Below are positions 25,433-33,285 of a DNA stretch of 64,000 bases, piece by piece; positions within the stretch are counted from its first letter, which is position 1; every line of letters starts with the position of its first letter. The notes under the pieces were generated by a model. It was not told the DNA's origin. It made no database searches and saw only the letters and a list, made by a program, of their open reading frames with translations. The stretch lies in the NCBI RefSeq assembly GCF_006159205.1, contig NZ_CP040812.1:186001-250000 (forward strand), in the 5' to 3' direction. This DNA is from Antarcticibacterium flavum (lineage in GTDB: Bacteria > Bacteroidota > Bacteroidia > Flavobacteriales > Flavobacteriaceae). The translations under genes and the position numbers were made by a program.

Positions 25433-25954
25433 CTAATCTTTCCTATCCGTTTTAAAACCAATTCGTTCCCTGTTATGCTGTTCAATCTGTACCTTGTCCT
25501 TTTGCAGTAAATAATTCAAAGCCTGATGAATGTCCTTAAATTTGATATTCATTTCTTTTTCAAGTTGGGCTATATGTTCTTTAAGGTTGCTATAATCTGT
25601 AAGATGCTGCCGTAACGCTACAAATGCACGCATAATAGATATATTTACGTCAATGGCCTTGTCGCTGTTAAGTACGCTAGAAAGCATTGCCACGCCCTGT
25701 TCGGTAAAGGCAAACGGAGTGGCAGGACTAAATTTAATGTTCTCTGGAAGGTTGTCACAATTTGTGATAACCTCTTTCCACTCATCTTTTGAAAGCTGAA
25801 ACATAAAATCATCGGGGAAACGTTTAAGATTACGTCTAACCGCTTGTTTTAGTACTCTAGTTTCTACTTCATAGAGTTCAGCAAGGTCAAAATCAAGAAT
25901 AACTTTGTTTCCTTGAATATTATGGATTTTATTTTTTATTATAGATAGTTCCAT
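25433..25954 (-). CDS. ORF6N-domain protein
   Basis: A 173-residue protein. The N-terminal 90 residues are an ORF6N domain, a phage antirepressor-type DNA-binding module: I-Q-G-N-K-V-I-L-D-F-D-L-A-E-L-Y-E-V-E-T-R, N-L-K-R-F-P-D-D-F-M-F-Q-L, F-T-E-Q-G-V-A-M-L-S. A coiled coil (about 115-150) with S-N-L-K-E-H-I-A-Q-L-E-K-E follows. It lies 21 bp behind the integrase gene on the same strand, so the pair is likely co-transcribed. Such proteins are common passengers next to integrases in Bacteroidota; the function is unknown. Confidence 0.88.
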   Translation of the reverse strand: MELSIIKNKIHNIQGNKVILDFDLAELYEVETRVLKQAVRRNLKRFPDDFMFQLSKDEWKEVITNCDNLPENIKFSPATPFAFTEQGVAMLSSVLNSDKAIDVNISIMRAFVALRQHLTDYSNLKEHIAQLEKEMNIKFKDIHQALNYLLQKDKVQIEQHNRERIGFKTDRKD

Positions 25955-25975
25955 TGTATTTTTAATTAACTGGAA

Positions 25976-27241
25976 TTATGAATTTTGAGAAACCACTTTA
26001 GAGATAGATTCATTTTCTATCTCATTGAATTGAGCCCTTAATTTTTGCATATCATCACTTACTTTACGTTCAATGACTTTAGCATAAATTTGGGTTGTAG
26101 ATATTCGGGAGTGACCCAACAATTTTGAAACCGTCTCAATGGGCATACCATTACTTAATGTAACCGTTGTAGCAAATGTATGTCGGGCAATGTGGAAAGT
26201 AAGGTTCTTTTTAATACCACAAACATCAGCAATTTCCTTTAAATAAGAATTTAGTTTTTGATTTGAGATTTTAGGAAATATACTTCCTTGTGATATTGAT
26301 TTACGGTTGCTCTTGTATTTTTCAACAATTTGCATCGCCTTTGGCAACAAAGGTATTCGTATGGGCTTTGTCGTCTTTTCCCGTTTGTAATAAATCCAAA
26401 GTTCGCCATCGATGCCAATACAGATATTATCCGCAGTTAAATGGATGACATCGATATAACTTAAACTGGTATAGCAACTAAAAACAAACAAATCCTTTAC
26501 CAATTCCAATCTTGGAATGCTAAATTGTTTATTTTCTATCTCTTGAAGCTCTTCGAGACTTAAAAAGCCTCTTTCGTTTTTAATGAATTTAGATTTGAAA
26601 TTGATAAATGGGTCGCGTTGAATCCAACCCAATTTAAACGATAAATTTATCATCTTTCTAAAACGCTCGATATGCTTCATTACGGTATTGTTGCCCATTG
26701 GCTTTTGATGGTCTTCTGGTATGTAGTCCCGGAGATATTTCTCAAACTTTATGATAAAGTGATAATCAAGTTCCCGTAAATAAAGGTCTGTGGTCTTATA
26801 GGATTTCGATAAAAATTTGGAGATATAACTCTGTGTAGTGTAATAATTTTTTTGTGTTCCCCACTTTAATTTGTTTACCATATCTTCATTATGGTAATTG
26901 ATAATATCTGTAATGGAACGATTATTTTCGTCATTACCGAAATATCGAGCCTTAACGACCTGTGCGGTAATCAATTTATGCTCATTCATTAAATCGCGAT
27001 AACATTTAAACAGATGATTGTAAGTTTCATCTAAATAACTGTTTAGAATTCTTGATTTCTGATTTGTTCCCCGAGCTCTGTTTTTATGGACATCCCAATC
27101 AGACACTAAAACTTTTCGTTTTAGACTGATGGTAGCTCGCTTGCCATTTACCGTAATTCTTGCGTAAATAGATGCTTGGTCATTTTTTGCCCTGGAGAAG
27201 TCCGCCCAGAACAAAATACTGAAGGTGGTAGATGTTTTCAT
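25976..27241 (-). CDS. Tyrosine integrase of the ICE (IntDOT-like)
   Basis: A 421-residue tyrosine recombinase with an N-terminal arm-binding-like domain (1-95), a SAM-like core-binding domain (about 105-215) and a catalytic domain. Catalytic residues visible are Lys289 region, His350 and Arg353 (H-I-A-R), His377 (L-G-H) and Tyr386 (Q-I-Y). The first Arg, normally in T-G-L-R, is Ser261 (T-S-L-S-Y-I-D). Loss of this Arg, with Ser in its place, is known in IntDOT. The gene reads away from the tRNA-Pro 3' end, as expected for an ICE terminal integrase. Confidence 0.93.
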   Translation of the reverse strand: MKTSTTFSILFWADFSRAKNDQASIYARITVNGKRATISLKRKVLVSDWDVHKNRARGTNQKSRILNSYLDETYNHLFKCYRDLMNEHKLITAQVVKARYFGNDENNRSITDIINYHNEDMVNKLKWGTQKNYYTTQSYISKFLSKSYKTTDLYLRELDYHFIIKFEKYLRDYIPEDHQKPMGNNTVMKHIERFRKMINLSFKLGWIQRDPFINFKSKFIKNERGFLSLEELQEIENKQFSIPRLELVKDLFVFSCYTSLSYIDVIHLTADNICIGIDGELWIYYKREKTTKPIRIPLLPKAMQIVEKYKSNRKSISQGSIFPKISNQKLNSYLKEIADVCGIKKNLTFHIARHTFATTVTLSNGMPIETVSKLLGHSRISTTQIYAKVIERKVSDDMQKLRAQFNEIENESISKVVSQNS

Positions 27242-27280
27242 TATTTCGTCTTTTAGTTAACAATAATTCGTTGTTATCAG

Positions 27281-27295
27281 ACGAAAGTCAAATCA
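27281..27295. repeat. 15-bp exact repeat, copy 2 (upstream of integrase)
   Basis: ACGAAAGTCAAATCA, identical to 7076-7090. It lies 40 bp upstream of the integrase start on the opposite strand orientation. Confidence 0.35.
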
Positions 27296-27437
27296 CTTAT
27301 AAAGATACATTTATTTATTGATTAGCAGACCGTTGGTCATAAATCTGGTCAACACTTTTTGAAATTTTAATTTGTTATCCGATTTGTTGACATTTTTAAT
27401 CAAAACATATCAATTCTTATGATATTCTTAAAAACAG

Positions 27438-27471
27438 AAAAACCTGAAAATCATACGATTAACAGGTTTTT
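27438..27471. terminator. Bidirectional terminator between tRNA-Pro and the integrase
   Basis: AAAAACCTG (27438-27446) pairs with CAGGTTTTT (27463-27471), with an inner AATC/GATT helix. T-runs occur on both strands. It is 25 bp beyond the tRNA-Pro 3' end, so it would end the tRNA transcript and shield the ICE. Confidence 0.75.
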
Positions 27472-27495
27472 GTTATAGATTGATACTATAATTTG

Positions 27496-27570
27496 TCGGG
27501 GTGGCAGGATTCGAACCTGCGGCCTCCTGCTCCCAAAGCAGGCGCGATAACCGGGCTACGCTACACCCCG
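27496..27570 (-). tRNA. tRNA-Pro (anticodon UGG)
   Basis: Read on the minus strand, the acceptor arms CGGGGTG and CACCCCG pair completely. The anticodon loop CTTTGGGAG gives UGG, the T-loop is TTCGAAT with GCAGG/CCTGC arms, and the discriminator is A at 27496. CCA is not encoded. The 75-nt gene is intact. Its 3' end points at the ICE integrase 255 bp away, making it the best candidate attachment target. Confidence 0.97.
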
Positions 27571-27652
27571 CGACAAACAGCTTACGCTGTTAAAAATCAA
27601 AATTTTAAATTCCAAATTCCAAAAAAGGAAATAGAACTTAAAAATTAATCAG

Positions 27653-27737
27653 CGGAGAGTATGAGATTCGAACTCATGCGACAATTGCTCGTCGACAGTT
27701 TAGCAAACTGCTCCATTAACCACTCTGGCAACTCTCC
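27653..27737 (-). tRNA. tRNA-Ser (anticodon GCU)
   Basis: Read on the minus strand, GGAGAGT and ACTCTCC form the acceptor stem. The anticodon arm CAGTTTGCTAAACTG gives GCU. A variable arm with CGACGAGCAATTGTCG fits a class II tRNA of 85 nt. The T-loop TTCGAAT and discriminator G (27653) are as expected for serine; no CCA is encoded. Confidence 0.97.
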
Positions 27738-27883
27738 TTTTAATGAACTTCGCAAGTAATTTTGCGGTTGCAAATGTAACTTTTACCTGTGTACCATGCA
27801 AACCTTTTGAAAAAATTTTATTGGTAAAATTGCCTGCAGAATATTAAAACCTTTGACATCAGAAATTTATCGGCAAAAAAAAA

Positions 27884-29128
27884 TTATACACTGCTGGGAT
27901 TTTCTTCCATTTCAATGAGCCTGGCAACATTTCGCAGGATCCTTTCGTGCTTTTTTACAAAAGGATTGCTCTCATCCCAAACATATCCCGCTAGAACGGC
28001 GCAAATTTGTTCTTTGATCTCCGGGCGGGGATTGGGATGAAAAATGATCTTCTGTAAATTTCCCGTATACCATTCCCTTACATAAGATGAAAATACGTTT
28101 ACCCCCCGCTTAATATAGTCCACATATTCCTTTTGCCAATCAACAATTTCCCCTTTTAATTCCCTGGCAGCTAGCTTTGCCGCCAATAATCCAGAGGAGG
28201 TTGCGAATGCCACACCAGATGAGAATACGGGATCCAGAAACTCTGCACTGTTACCGGTAAGTACAAAACCCTCACCGTATAATTTGCTTACATTTTTGGA
28301 TATATTCTCCACCTTCCCAGGAGGAAAAAGAAATTCATATTGATCAAACCTTCCTTTATAATATTCCAGCTGCTGCATCATTCCTTGCATAGCCAGTTCG
28401 TTCTCTTCAGGAAATTGAGCGAACCATTCATTTGGGCCTACAAAGCCCAGGCTGGAATTACCATTGGAAAAAGGAAAATACCAAAACCACACTTTTTCGC
28501 TAAGGACTTCAAATGTTATAAGTTCCCCTTCTTTTCCTTTAGGACGGTTGGTTTCTTTTATATGAGTAAACATAGAGGAGTGGGCAGATACCTGGGGCTT
28601 TGCTTCCAACCCAAGCTTCCCGGCGAGAACCCTTCCATAGCCGCTGGCATCGATTATGAGTTTTGCTGAAATTTCCCTGATCTCACCTTCTGCAGTTCTA
28701 ATTTTGGAAACAGAGGACTTTCCGTAGAAATTTACATCAAGAAATTCAGAATTAAAATTTATTTCAATCCCCTTCTGCATTGCTTCCTGCGCAAGAACCA
28801 TATCAAAGTCAGCACGGGGAACCTGCCAGGTCCAGTCCCAGCCTTTGCCATGCTTCAGGCTAAAATCAAATTCCCCAACTTCACTTCCTTTAATAAAACG
28901 TGCACCGTACTTCTTTTGAAACCCGGCCTTCATAACTGCTTCAAGAAGCCCGGCTTCTTTGAGGTTGTCCATGCATTGAGGGATAAGACTCTCACCAATA
29001 CTGAATCTTGGAAAAGTAGATTTTTCTATGATCTTAACCTTGACCCCCTGCTCATGAAGATATGAAGCAGCAACTATTCCCGAAGGCCCCGCACCAATTA
29101 CAAGGATATCTGTAATTTCCTTTTTCAT
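27884..29128 (-). CDS. Flavin-dependent halogenase-like oxidoreductase of the pigment locus
   Basis: A 414-residue FAD enzyme of the halogenase/geranylgeranyl-reductase superfamily. The dinucleotide-binding G-A-G-P-S-G is at 12-17, the R-F-S-I-G-E-S-L-I-P motif at 41-50, and W-F-W-Y-F-P at 214-219 resembles the WxWxIP motif of flavin-dependent halogenases. A second W-T-W-Q-V-P occurs at 99-104. A F-L-D-P-V-F-S-S-G-V segment near the C-terminal third fits the family. It is divergent from the pigment operon and shares a 93-bp intergenic region with it. Halogenation, or hydroxylation/desaturation, of the aryl polyene is possible. The motif fits a halogenase but does not prove it. Confidence 0.82.
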   Translation of the reverse strand: MKKEITDILVIGAGPSGIVAASYLHEQGVKVKIIEKSTFPRFSIGESLIPQCMDNLKEAGLLEAVMKAGFQKKYGARFIKGSEVGEFDFSLKHGKGWDWTWQVPRADFDMVLAQEAMQKGIEINFNSEFLDVNFYGKSSVSKIRTAEGEIREISAKLIIDASGYGRVLAGKLGLEAKPQVSAHSSMFTHIKETNRPKGKEGELITFEVLSEKVWFWYFPFSNGNSSLGFVGPNEWFAQFPEENELAMQGMMQQLEYYKGRFDQYEFLFPPGKVENISKNVSKLYGEGFVLTGNSAEFLDPVFSSGVAFATSSGLLAAKLAARELKGEIVDWQKEYVDYIKRGVNVFSSYVREWYTGNLQKIIFHPNPRPEIKEQICAVLAGYVWDESNPFVKKHERILRNVARLIEMEENPSSV

Positions 29129-29155
29129 GCCGTTTTATTTGCGTGGTAAATATAG

Positions 29156-29163
29156 TACATTTG
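29156..29163 (+). promoter_or_regulatory. Candidate -7 promoter box of the pigment operon (TACATTTG)
   Basis: Matches TAnnTTTG exactly, 58 bp before the ammonia-lyase start, in the divergent region with the flavoprotein gene. A TTTG lies 14 bp upstream, closer than the usual 19 bp spacing. A small GC hairpin (around 29180-29202) follows in the leader. Confidence 0.45.
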
Positions 29164-29221
29164 TTAAGATTCTTAACTAGCCGCAGCAATAGCTGCTAGT
29201 AAGACAATAGCCCTAAATAAT

Positions 29222-30793
29222 ATGCTCCATTTAAAGAACACCCTGGAATTTGAAAGTTTTTTCCAGGTTTTATTCAGGAATAGAAAAATTGAACTTAGCA
29301 GCCATACCTATGAAAGGGTAAGGGCAAGTTTTGAATTTCTAAAGGCTTTTTCCAGGGATAAGGTGATCTATGGGGTTAACACGGGGTTTGGGCCTATGGC
29401 CCAGTATAAGATCAAGGATAAGGATTGTAAGCAGCTGCAGTACAATCTTATAAGAAGCCATGCCTCAGGAATGGGGAAACCTATGGAACCTTTGTACGTG
29501 AAATCCTTAATGCTTGCAAGGTTAAATACCCTGGGGCTTGGAAAAAGTGGTGTTCACCCTGGAGTCCTGGAGACCATGCAGCAGCTTATCAACAAAGATA
29601 TTAACCCCGTTATATTTGAACACGGTGGGGTGGGAGCTTCCGGTGACCTTATCCAACTGGCCCATTTGGCCCTGGTGCTTATTGGCGAAGGAGAAGTTTT
29701 TTATAAAGGAAAGAAACGGCCTGCCGCAGCAGTTTTTGCTGAAGAAAATATTTCACCCATTAAGATAGAGCTAAGGGAAGGCCTTGCTTTAATGAACGGC
29801 ACTTCAGCCATGACCGGCATTGGGATTGTGAATGTTATATATGCTGAAAGGCTTTTGGACTGGTCCATCTTCTGCTCTGCCGCAATCAACGAGATCGTGG
29901 AGGCTTATGATGATCATCTTTCTGAAGAATTAAATGCATCAAAACTGCATATAGGTCAGCAACAGGTAGCCTATAAAATGCGGAAGCATCTCAAGGACAG
30001 CAAGCTCACCCGAGACCGCAACGAACATTTGTACAGCGGGAAATATCCTGAAAATGATTATTTCAAGGAGAAGGTGCAGGAATACTACAGCCTGCGTTGT
30101 GTACCTCAAATCCTTGGACCTGTTTACGATACCATAGAAAACACACGCAATATCCTTATTGAGGAAGTTAACTCTGCAAATGATAATCCCATTGTAGATG
30201 TGGAGCGGCAACATGTCTACCACGGGGGTAATTTTCATGGAGACTACGTTTCCCTTGAAATGGATAAGCTTAAGCTGGTGATAACAAAATTAAGTATGCT
30301 GGCCGAAAGACAACTTAATTACCTGCTCAATAGCCGGCTTAATGATATCCTCCCGCCATTCGTAAATCTGGGAAAACTTGGCCTTAACTTTGGAATGCAG
30401 GGTGCCCAGTTTACTGCTGTCTCTACGACTGCAGAGAACCAGATGCTTTCTAACTCTATGTATGTGCACAGTATTCCAAATAACAACGATAACCAGGATA
30501 TAGTGAGTATGGGCACCAATGCAGCAACTATTACCAAAACTGTAATTGACAATGCCTATGAGGTAATGGCCGTTGAAATGGTAACTATCGTACAGGCCCT
30601 TCGTTACCTGCACTTTAACGGCAAATTATCCACGGCTACCAGGCGACAAATGGAGGTGCTAAGGGATATTGTACCGGCTTTTAAAGAAGATATTCCCCTT
30701 TCGCCTGTTCTTCAAAAGGTTAAGGAATTTATGAAGGAGAATGACGCTTATCCTGCAGGATTAACAGAGGGAGGAAACGAGGGAACAAAGTAA
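29222..30793 (+). CDS. Aromatic amino acid ammonia-lyase, probably tyrosine ammonia-lyase
   Basis: A 523-residue MIO enzyme. The Ala-Ser-Gly that forms the MIO prosthetic group is at 139-141 (G-V-G-A-S-G-D-L). Catalytic Tyr50 lies in V-I-Y-G-V-N-T-G-F-G, and the substrate-side loop reads N-L-I-R-S-H-A-S-G-M-G (His80). The sequence closely resembles the F. johnsoniae tyrosine ammonia-lyase as I know it, including Q-Y-N-L-I-R-S-H and E-H-G-G-V-G-A-S-G-D-L. It deaminates tyrosine to p-coumarate, the aryl starter of flexirubin/aryl polyene synthesis. First gene of a 17-gene operon, with the ketoreductase four bases behind. Confidence 0.93.
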   Translation: MLHLKNTLEFESFFQVLFRNRKIELSSHTYERVRASFEFLKAFSRDKVIYGVNTGFGPMAQYKIKDKDCKQLQYNLIRSHASGMGKPMEPLYVKSLMLARLNTLGLGKSGVHPGVLETMQQLINKDINPVIFEHGGVGASGDLIQLAHLALVLIGEGEVFYKGKKRPAAAVFAEENISPIKIELREGLALMNGTSAMTGIGIVNVIYAERLLDWSIFCSAAINEIVEAYDDHLSEELNASKLHIGQQQVAYKMRKHLKDSKLTRDRNEHLYSGKYPENDYFKEKVQEYYSLRCVPQILGPVYDTIENTRNILIEEVNSANDNPIVDVERQHVYHGGNFHGDYVSLEMDKLKLVITKLSMLAERQLNYLLNSRLNDILPPFVNLGKLGLNFGMQGAQFTAVSTTAENQMLSNSMYVHSIPNNNDNQDIVSMGTNAATITKTVIDNAYEVMAVEMVTIVQALRYLHFNGKLSTATRRQMEVLRDIVPAFKEDIPLSPVLQKVKEFMKENDAYPAGLTEGGNEGTK

Positions 30794-30797
30794 ATTT

Positions 30798-31535
30798 ATG
30801 AAACAAAAATACGCTTTAGTAACCGGTGGATCCAGAGGAATAGGTAAGGCAATAGCTCTCAAACTGGCCAATGACCATCATTATAATATCGTTCTTAACT
30901 ATCATTCCAATACTGAAGCAGCTACTGCTGTTAAGAAAGAAATTGAGGACACCGGGGTAAACTGCAGCCTGCTTAAATTTGATGTATCTAATTTAGAGGA
31001 AACTGAGAATGCACTGTCCGGCTGGGAACTGGCGAACCCCGATGCCGTAATAGTAGTGCTTATTAACAATGCCGGGGTCTCAAAGGACGGACTTTTCCTT
31101 TGGATGAAGCCGGAAGACTGGCACTCGGTCATTAATACATCCCTTACAGGTTTTTATAATGTTACAAGGCCTTTGCTTAAAAATATGCTTACAGGCAGGT
31201 ATGGCCGTATTATCAATATTGTCTCACTCTCAGGGCTTAAGGGTAATGCCGGCCAGGTGAACTATTCAGCAGCCAAGGGGGCAGTAGTGGCTGCCACCAA
31301 GGCGCTGGCGCAGGAAGTTGCTCAAAGGAAAGTGACAGTGAACGCTGTGGCCCCGGGCTTTATCACTTCAGATATGACCACAGGGCTTGATGAAAAGGAA
31401 TTAAAAAAGCTGGTCCCGCTTAAGCGTTTTGGAGAGGCAGAGGAGGTGGCAGACCTGGTTTCCTTTCTTGCCTCAAAAAAAGCTTCCTATATAACAGGGG
31501 AGGTTATAAATATTAATGGCGGGTTGTATTCTTAA
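30798..31535 (+). CDS. 3-oxoacyl-ACP reductase (FabG-like) of the pigment pathway
   Basis: A 245-residue short-chain dehydrogenase. T-G-G-S-R-G-I-G at 9-16 binds NADPH, N-N-A-G is at 90-93, and the catalytic Ser143, Tyr156 and Lys160 are present (N-Y-S-A-A-K). The C-terminal I-T-G-E-V-I-N-I-N-G-G matches FabG. It reduces 3-ketoacyl-ACP intermediates in the polyene cycle. The genes on either side are 4 and 2 bases away. Confidence 0.92.
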   Translation: MKQKYALVTGGSRGIGKAIALKLANDHHYNIVLNYHSNTEAATAVKKEIEDTGVNCSLLKFDVSNLEETENALSGWELANPDAVIVVLINNAGVSKDGLFLWMKPEDWHSVINTSLTGFYNVTRPLLKNMLTGRYGRIINIVSLSGLKGNAGQVNYSAAKGAVVAATKALAQEVAQRKVTVNAVAPGFITSDMTTGLDEKELKKLVPLKRFGEAEEVADLVSFLASKKASYITGEVININGGLYS

Positions 31536-31537
31536 CT

Positions 31538-32428
31538 ATGGCAAACTGGCACGGAAAATCCAGGGGCACAGTGCTGGGATTACGTATTTACGTTTTCTTC
31601 ATAAAGACATTTGGCTTATATTTCTCCTATTTTGTTCTCATCTTTGTCGCTGCCTATTTCATCGTTTTCTCTTTCAGCTCAACAAGAAGTACCTATTATT
31701 TATTCAAAAGGAGATTAGGATATTCTACTCTTAGTGCAGCCTGGAATGTATATGTGAGCTATTTTACCTTTGGGCGCATTCAACTTGACCGGGTGGCTAT
31801 AGCTGCGGGAATGAAGGAAAAATACAGCTTTGAATTTGATGGTATTGAGCATATAAAAGCTTTATTAAGAAAGGGTAGAGGTGGGATCCTGCTCACTGCC
31901 CATATGGGCAACTTTAACCTCGCGCGACATTTTTTCGATAATGAGAATAACCCCGCAGTTGTGAATCTTGTAATGACAGATTTTGAGCACAGGCAAATCA
32001 AGGATTACCTGGAATCTGTCACCGGAAAATCTAAACTGAAATCCATAGTCCTAAGAGATGATCTTTCCCATATCTTTCTAATGAATGAAGCGCTGCAACG
32101 AAACGAGCTTCTTGTCTTTGCTGCCGACAGGTTTATGAAAGGAGCAAAGACCTATAGCCATGATTTTATGGGTAAAGAGGTAGAATTTCCCCAGGGGCCG
32201 TTCAGGCTGGCAGTGAGAAATAATATCCCGGTGCTTTTTGTGCATATAATGAGGGAGAAGAATTTTCATTATCATTTCTATGCACGGCCTGCAGGCGGAA
32301 AGGAAAAAACAGGGAAAGAATTATTAAAATCGTATCTTCAAAACCTGGAAGAAATGTTACGACGATATCCCCATCAATGGTATAATTATTACGATTACTG
32401 GAACGACTTTAAAAAATATGGCAGATAA
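31538..32428 (+). CDS. LpxL/HtrB-like lysophospholipid acyltransferase
   Basis: A 296-residue protein of the lipid A late-acyltransferase family, with one N-terminal membrane helix (about 25-48). The key motif reads H-M-G-N-F-N at 122-127, where E. coli LpxL has H-x4-E; here the acidic residue is Asn127. Later G-P-F-R-L-A (substrate-loop) and F-A-A-D-R-F segments are conserved. It probably attaches the polyene to a lipid or glycerol core at the inner membrane, as proposed for APE loci. The missing Glu could be a family trait or mean an altered mechanism. Overlaps the next gene by 11 bases. Confidence 0.87.
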   Translation: MANWHGKSRGTVLGLRIYVFFIKTFGLYFSYFVLIFVAAYFIVFSFSSTRSTYYLFKRRLGYSTLSAAWNVYVSYFTFGRIQLDRVAIAAGMKEKYSFEFDGIEHIKALLRKGRGGILLTAHMGNFNLARHFFDNENNPAVVNLVMTDFEHRQIKDYLESVTGKSKLKSIVLRDDLSHIFLMNEALQRNELLVFAADRFMKGAKTYSHDFMGKEVEFPQGPFRLAVRNNIPVLFVHIMREKNFHYHFYARPAGGKEKTGKELLKSYLQNLEEMLRRYPHQWYNYYDYWNDFKKYGR

Positions 32429-32867
32429 TATTCTTAAAGATCCCATCACTACTGAAGACAGGATCCTTCAATTGATCCCGCAGAAACCACCTTTTGTTAT
32501 GGTAGACTCCTTGCTGGAATATACCCATCTTACAGGAAAGATGGCCTTTACCATCCCTGAAGGTAATTTGCTGGTTAAGGGAGGTGTTTTTTCTGAACCC
32601 GGCTTGATAGAACATATGGCCCAAAGTATGTCACTGCACAGGGGGTACAGGGGATTTCTGGAGGGGCTGGATAAACCCCAAACAGGATTCATAGGAGCAA
32701 TAAAAACAGTGGAGATCTTTGAGCTACCCCTTGCAGGCAGTACCTTAACAACGTATGTAGAGATCCTGCAGGAAGTGATGAAAGTTACGCTGGTCACTGC
32801 CAGGACGGTAAATGATGAGGGAGAGGTCATAGCCACATCTGAAATGAAAACAGTTACAGTAGATTAA
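32418..32867 (+). CDS. ApeP-like hotdog dehydratase subunit
   Basis: A 149-residue hotdog-fold protein. The central helix reads F-S-E-P-G-L-I-E-H-M-A-Q, where the Glu in I-E-H-M-A-Q aligns with the catalytic Glu of FabZ. The FabZ His motif G-H-F-P is absent (K-G-G-V-F-S-E instead). In dehydratases of this fold, His and Glu of one active site come from two different subunits. This protein may therefore supply the Glu half to the other hotdog protein of the locus (38997). I recall heterodimeric ApeI/ApeP in gammaproteobacterial APE systems. Confidence 0.82.
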   Translation: MADNILKDPITTEDRILQLIPQKPPFVMVDSLLEYTHLTGKMAFTIPEGNLLVKGGVFSEPGLIEHMAQSMSLHRGYRGFLEGLDKPQTGFIGAIKTVEIFELPLAGSTLTTYVEILQEVMKVTLVTARTVNDEGEVIATSEMKTVTVD

Positions 32868-32871
32868 AAAC

Positions 32872-33285
32872 ATGCATACTCTAAGTTCAGTTACTCATTT
32901 CAGGGTTCGGTTTAGGGAATGTGACCCCTTACAAATAGTGTGGCATGGGAATTATCTTAAATATTTTGAAGATGCCAGGGAGGAATTCTGCAAGGAACAT
33001 GGGTTCTCCTATTACGATGTTAGGGTACGCGGTTATGCCACACCAATAGTTAAATCTCTTTGCGAACATAAATTACCCTTGAGATATAGCGATAAATTTG
33101 AGGTGGAGGTATCCTTCATCCCAACTCCCGCGGCCAAGATGATCTTTAATTACAAAGTCACTTCCCAAAACAAACTTGTTGCTACAGGCGAGACTGTACA
33201 GGTCTTTCTCGATAAAAAAGGAGAGCTGGTTCTTTCGAATCCGCCTTTTTTTTATGAGTGGAAACAAAAAATGGGAATTGAATGA
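32872..33285 (+). CDS. 4HBT-type acyl-thioesterase
   Basis: A 137-residue hotdog thioesterase. The signature R-V-R-F-R-E-C-D-P-L-Q-I-V-W-H-G-N-Y is at the N-terminus, with Asp18 at the usual catalytic position of 4-hydroxybenzoyl-CoA thioesterases, followed by Y-F-E-D-A-R. It may release the product or edit stalled acyl-ACP. The four-base overlap with the ketosynthase gene behind shows tight coupling. Confidence 0.88.
   Translation: MHTLSSVTHFRVRFRECDPLQIVWHGNYLKYFEDAREEFCKEHGFSYYDVRVRGYATPIVKSLCEHKLPLRYSDKFEVEVSFIPTPAAKMIFNYKVTSQNKLVATGETVQVFLDKKGELVLSNPPFFYEWKQKMGIE

Larger units (their letters stand above)
1..27495. mobile_element. Right-hand part of a CTnDOT-like integrative conjugative element
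   Basis: The region holds a Bacteroidota-type conjugation operon (traE, F, G, I, J, K, M, N), an rteC homologue, an excisionase-like HTH gene, a DnaC-like ATPase, cargo for metal resistance and phage defence, and a terminal tyrosine integrase reading inward from a tRNA-Pro gene. The left end, and any relaxase and coupling-protein genes, must lie before position 1 or be missing. The right boundary is inferred to lie between the integrase start (27241) and the 3' end of tRNA-Pro (27496). No direct repeat can be checked because the other end is not in view. The base composition looks more AT-rich than the chromosomal part to the right. Confidence 0.85.

Noticed and set aside
27760..27780. Site resembling the CTnDOT core (GTANNTTTGC) beyond the tRNA-Ser gene
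   Set aside because: It matches 9 of 10 bases, but lies outside the region between integrase and tRNA-Pro where the junction is expected; chance match likely.
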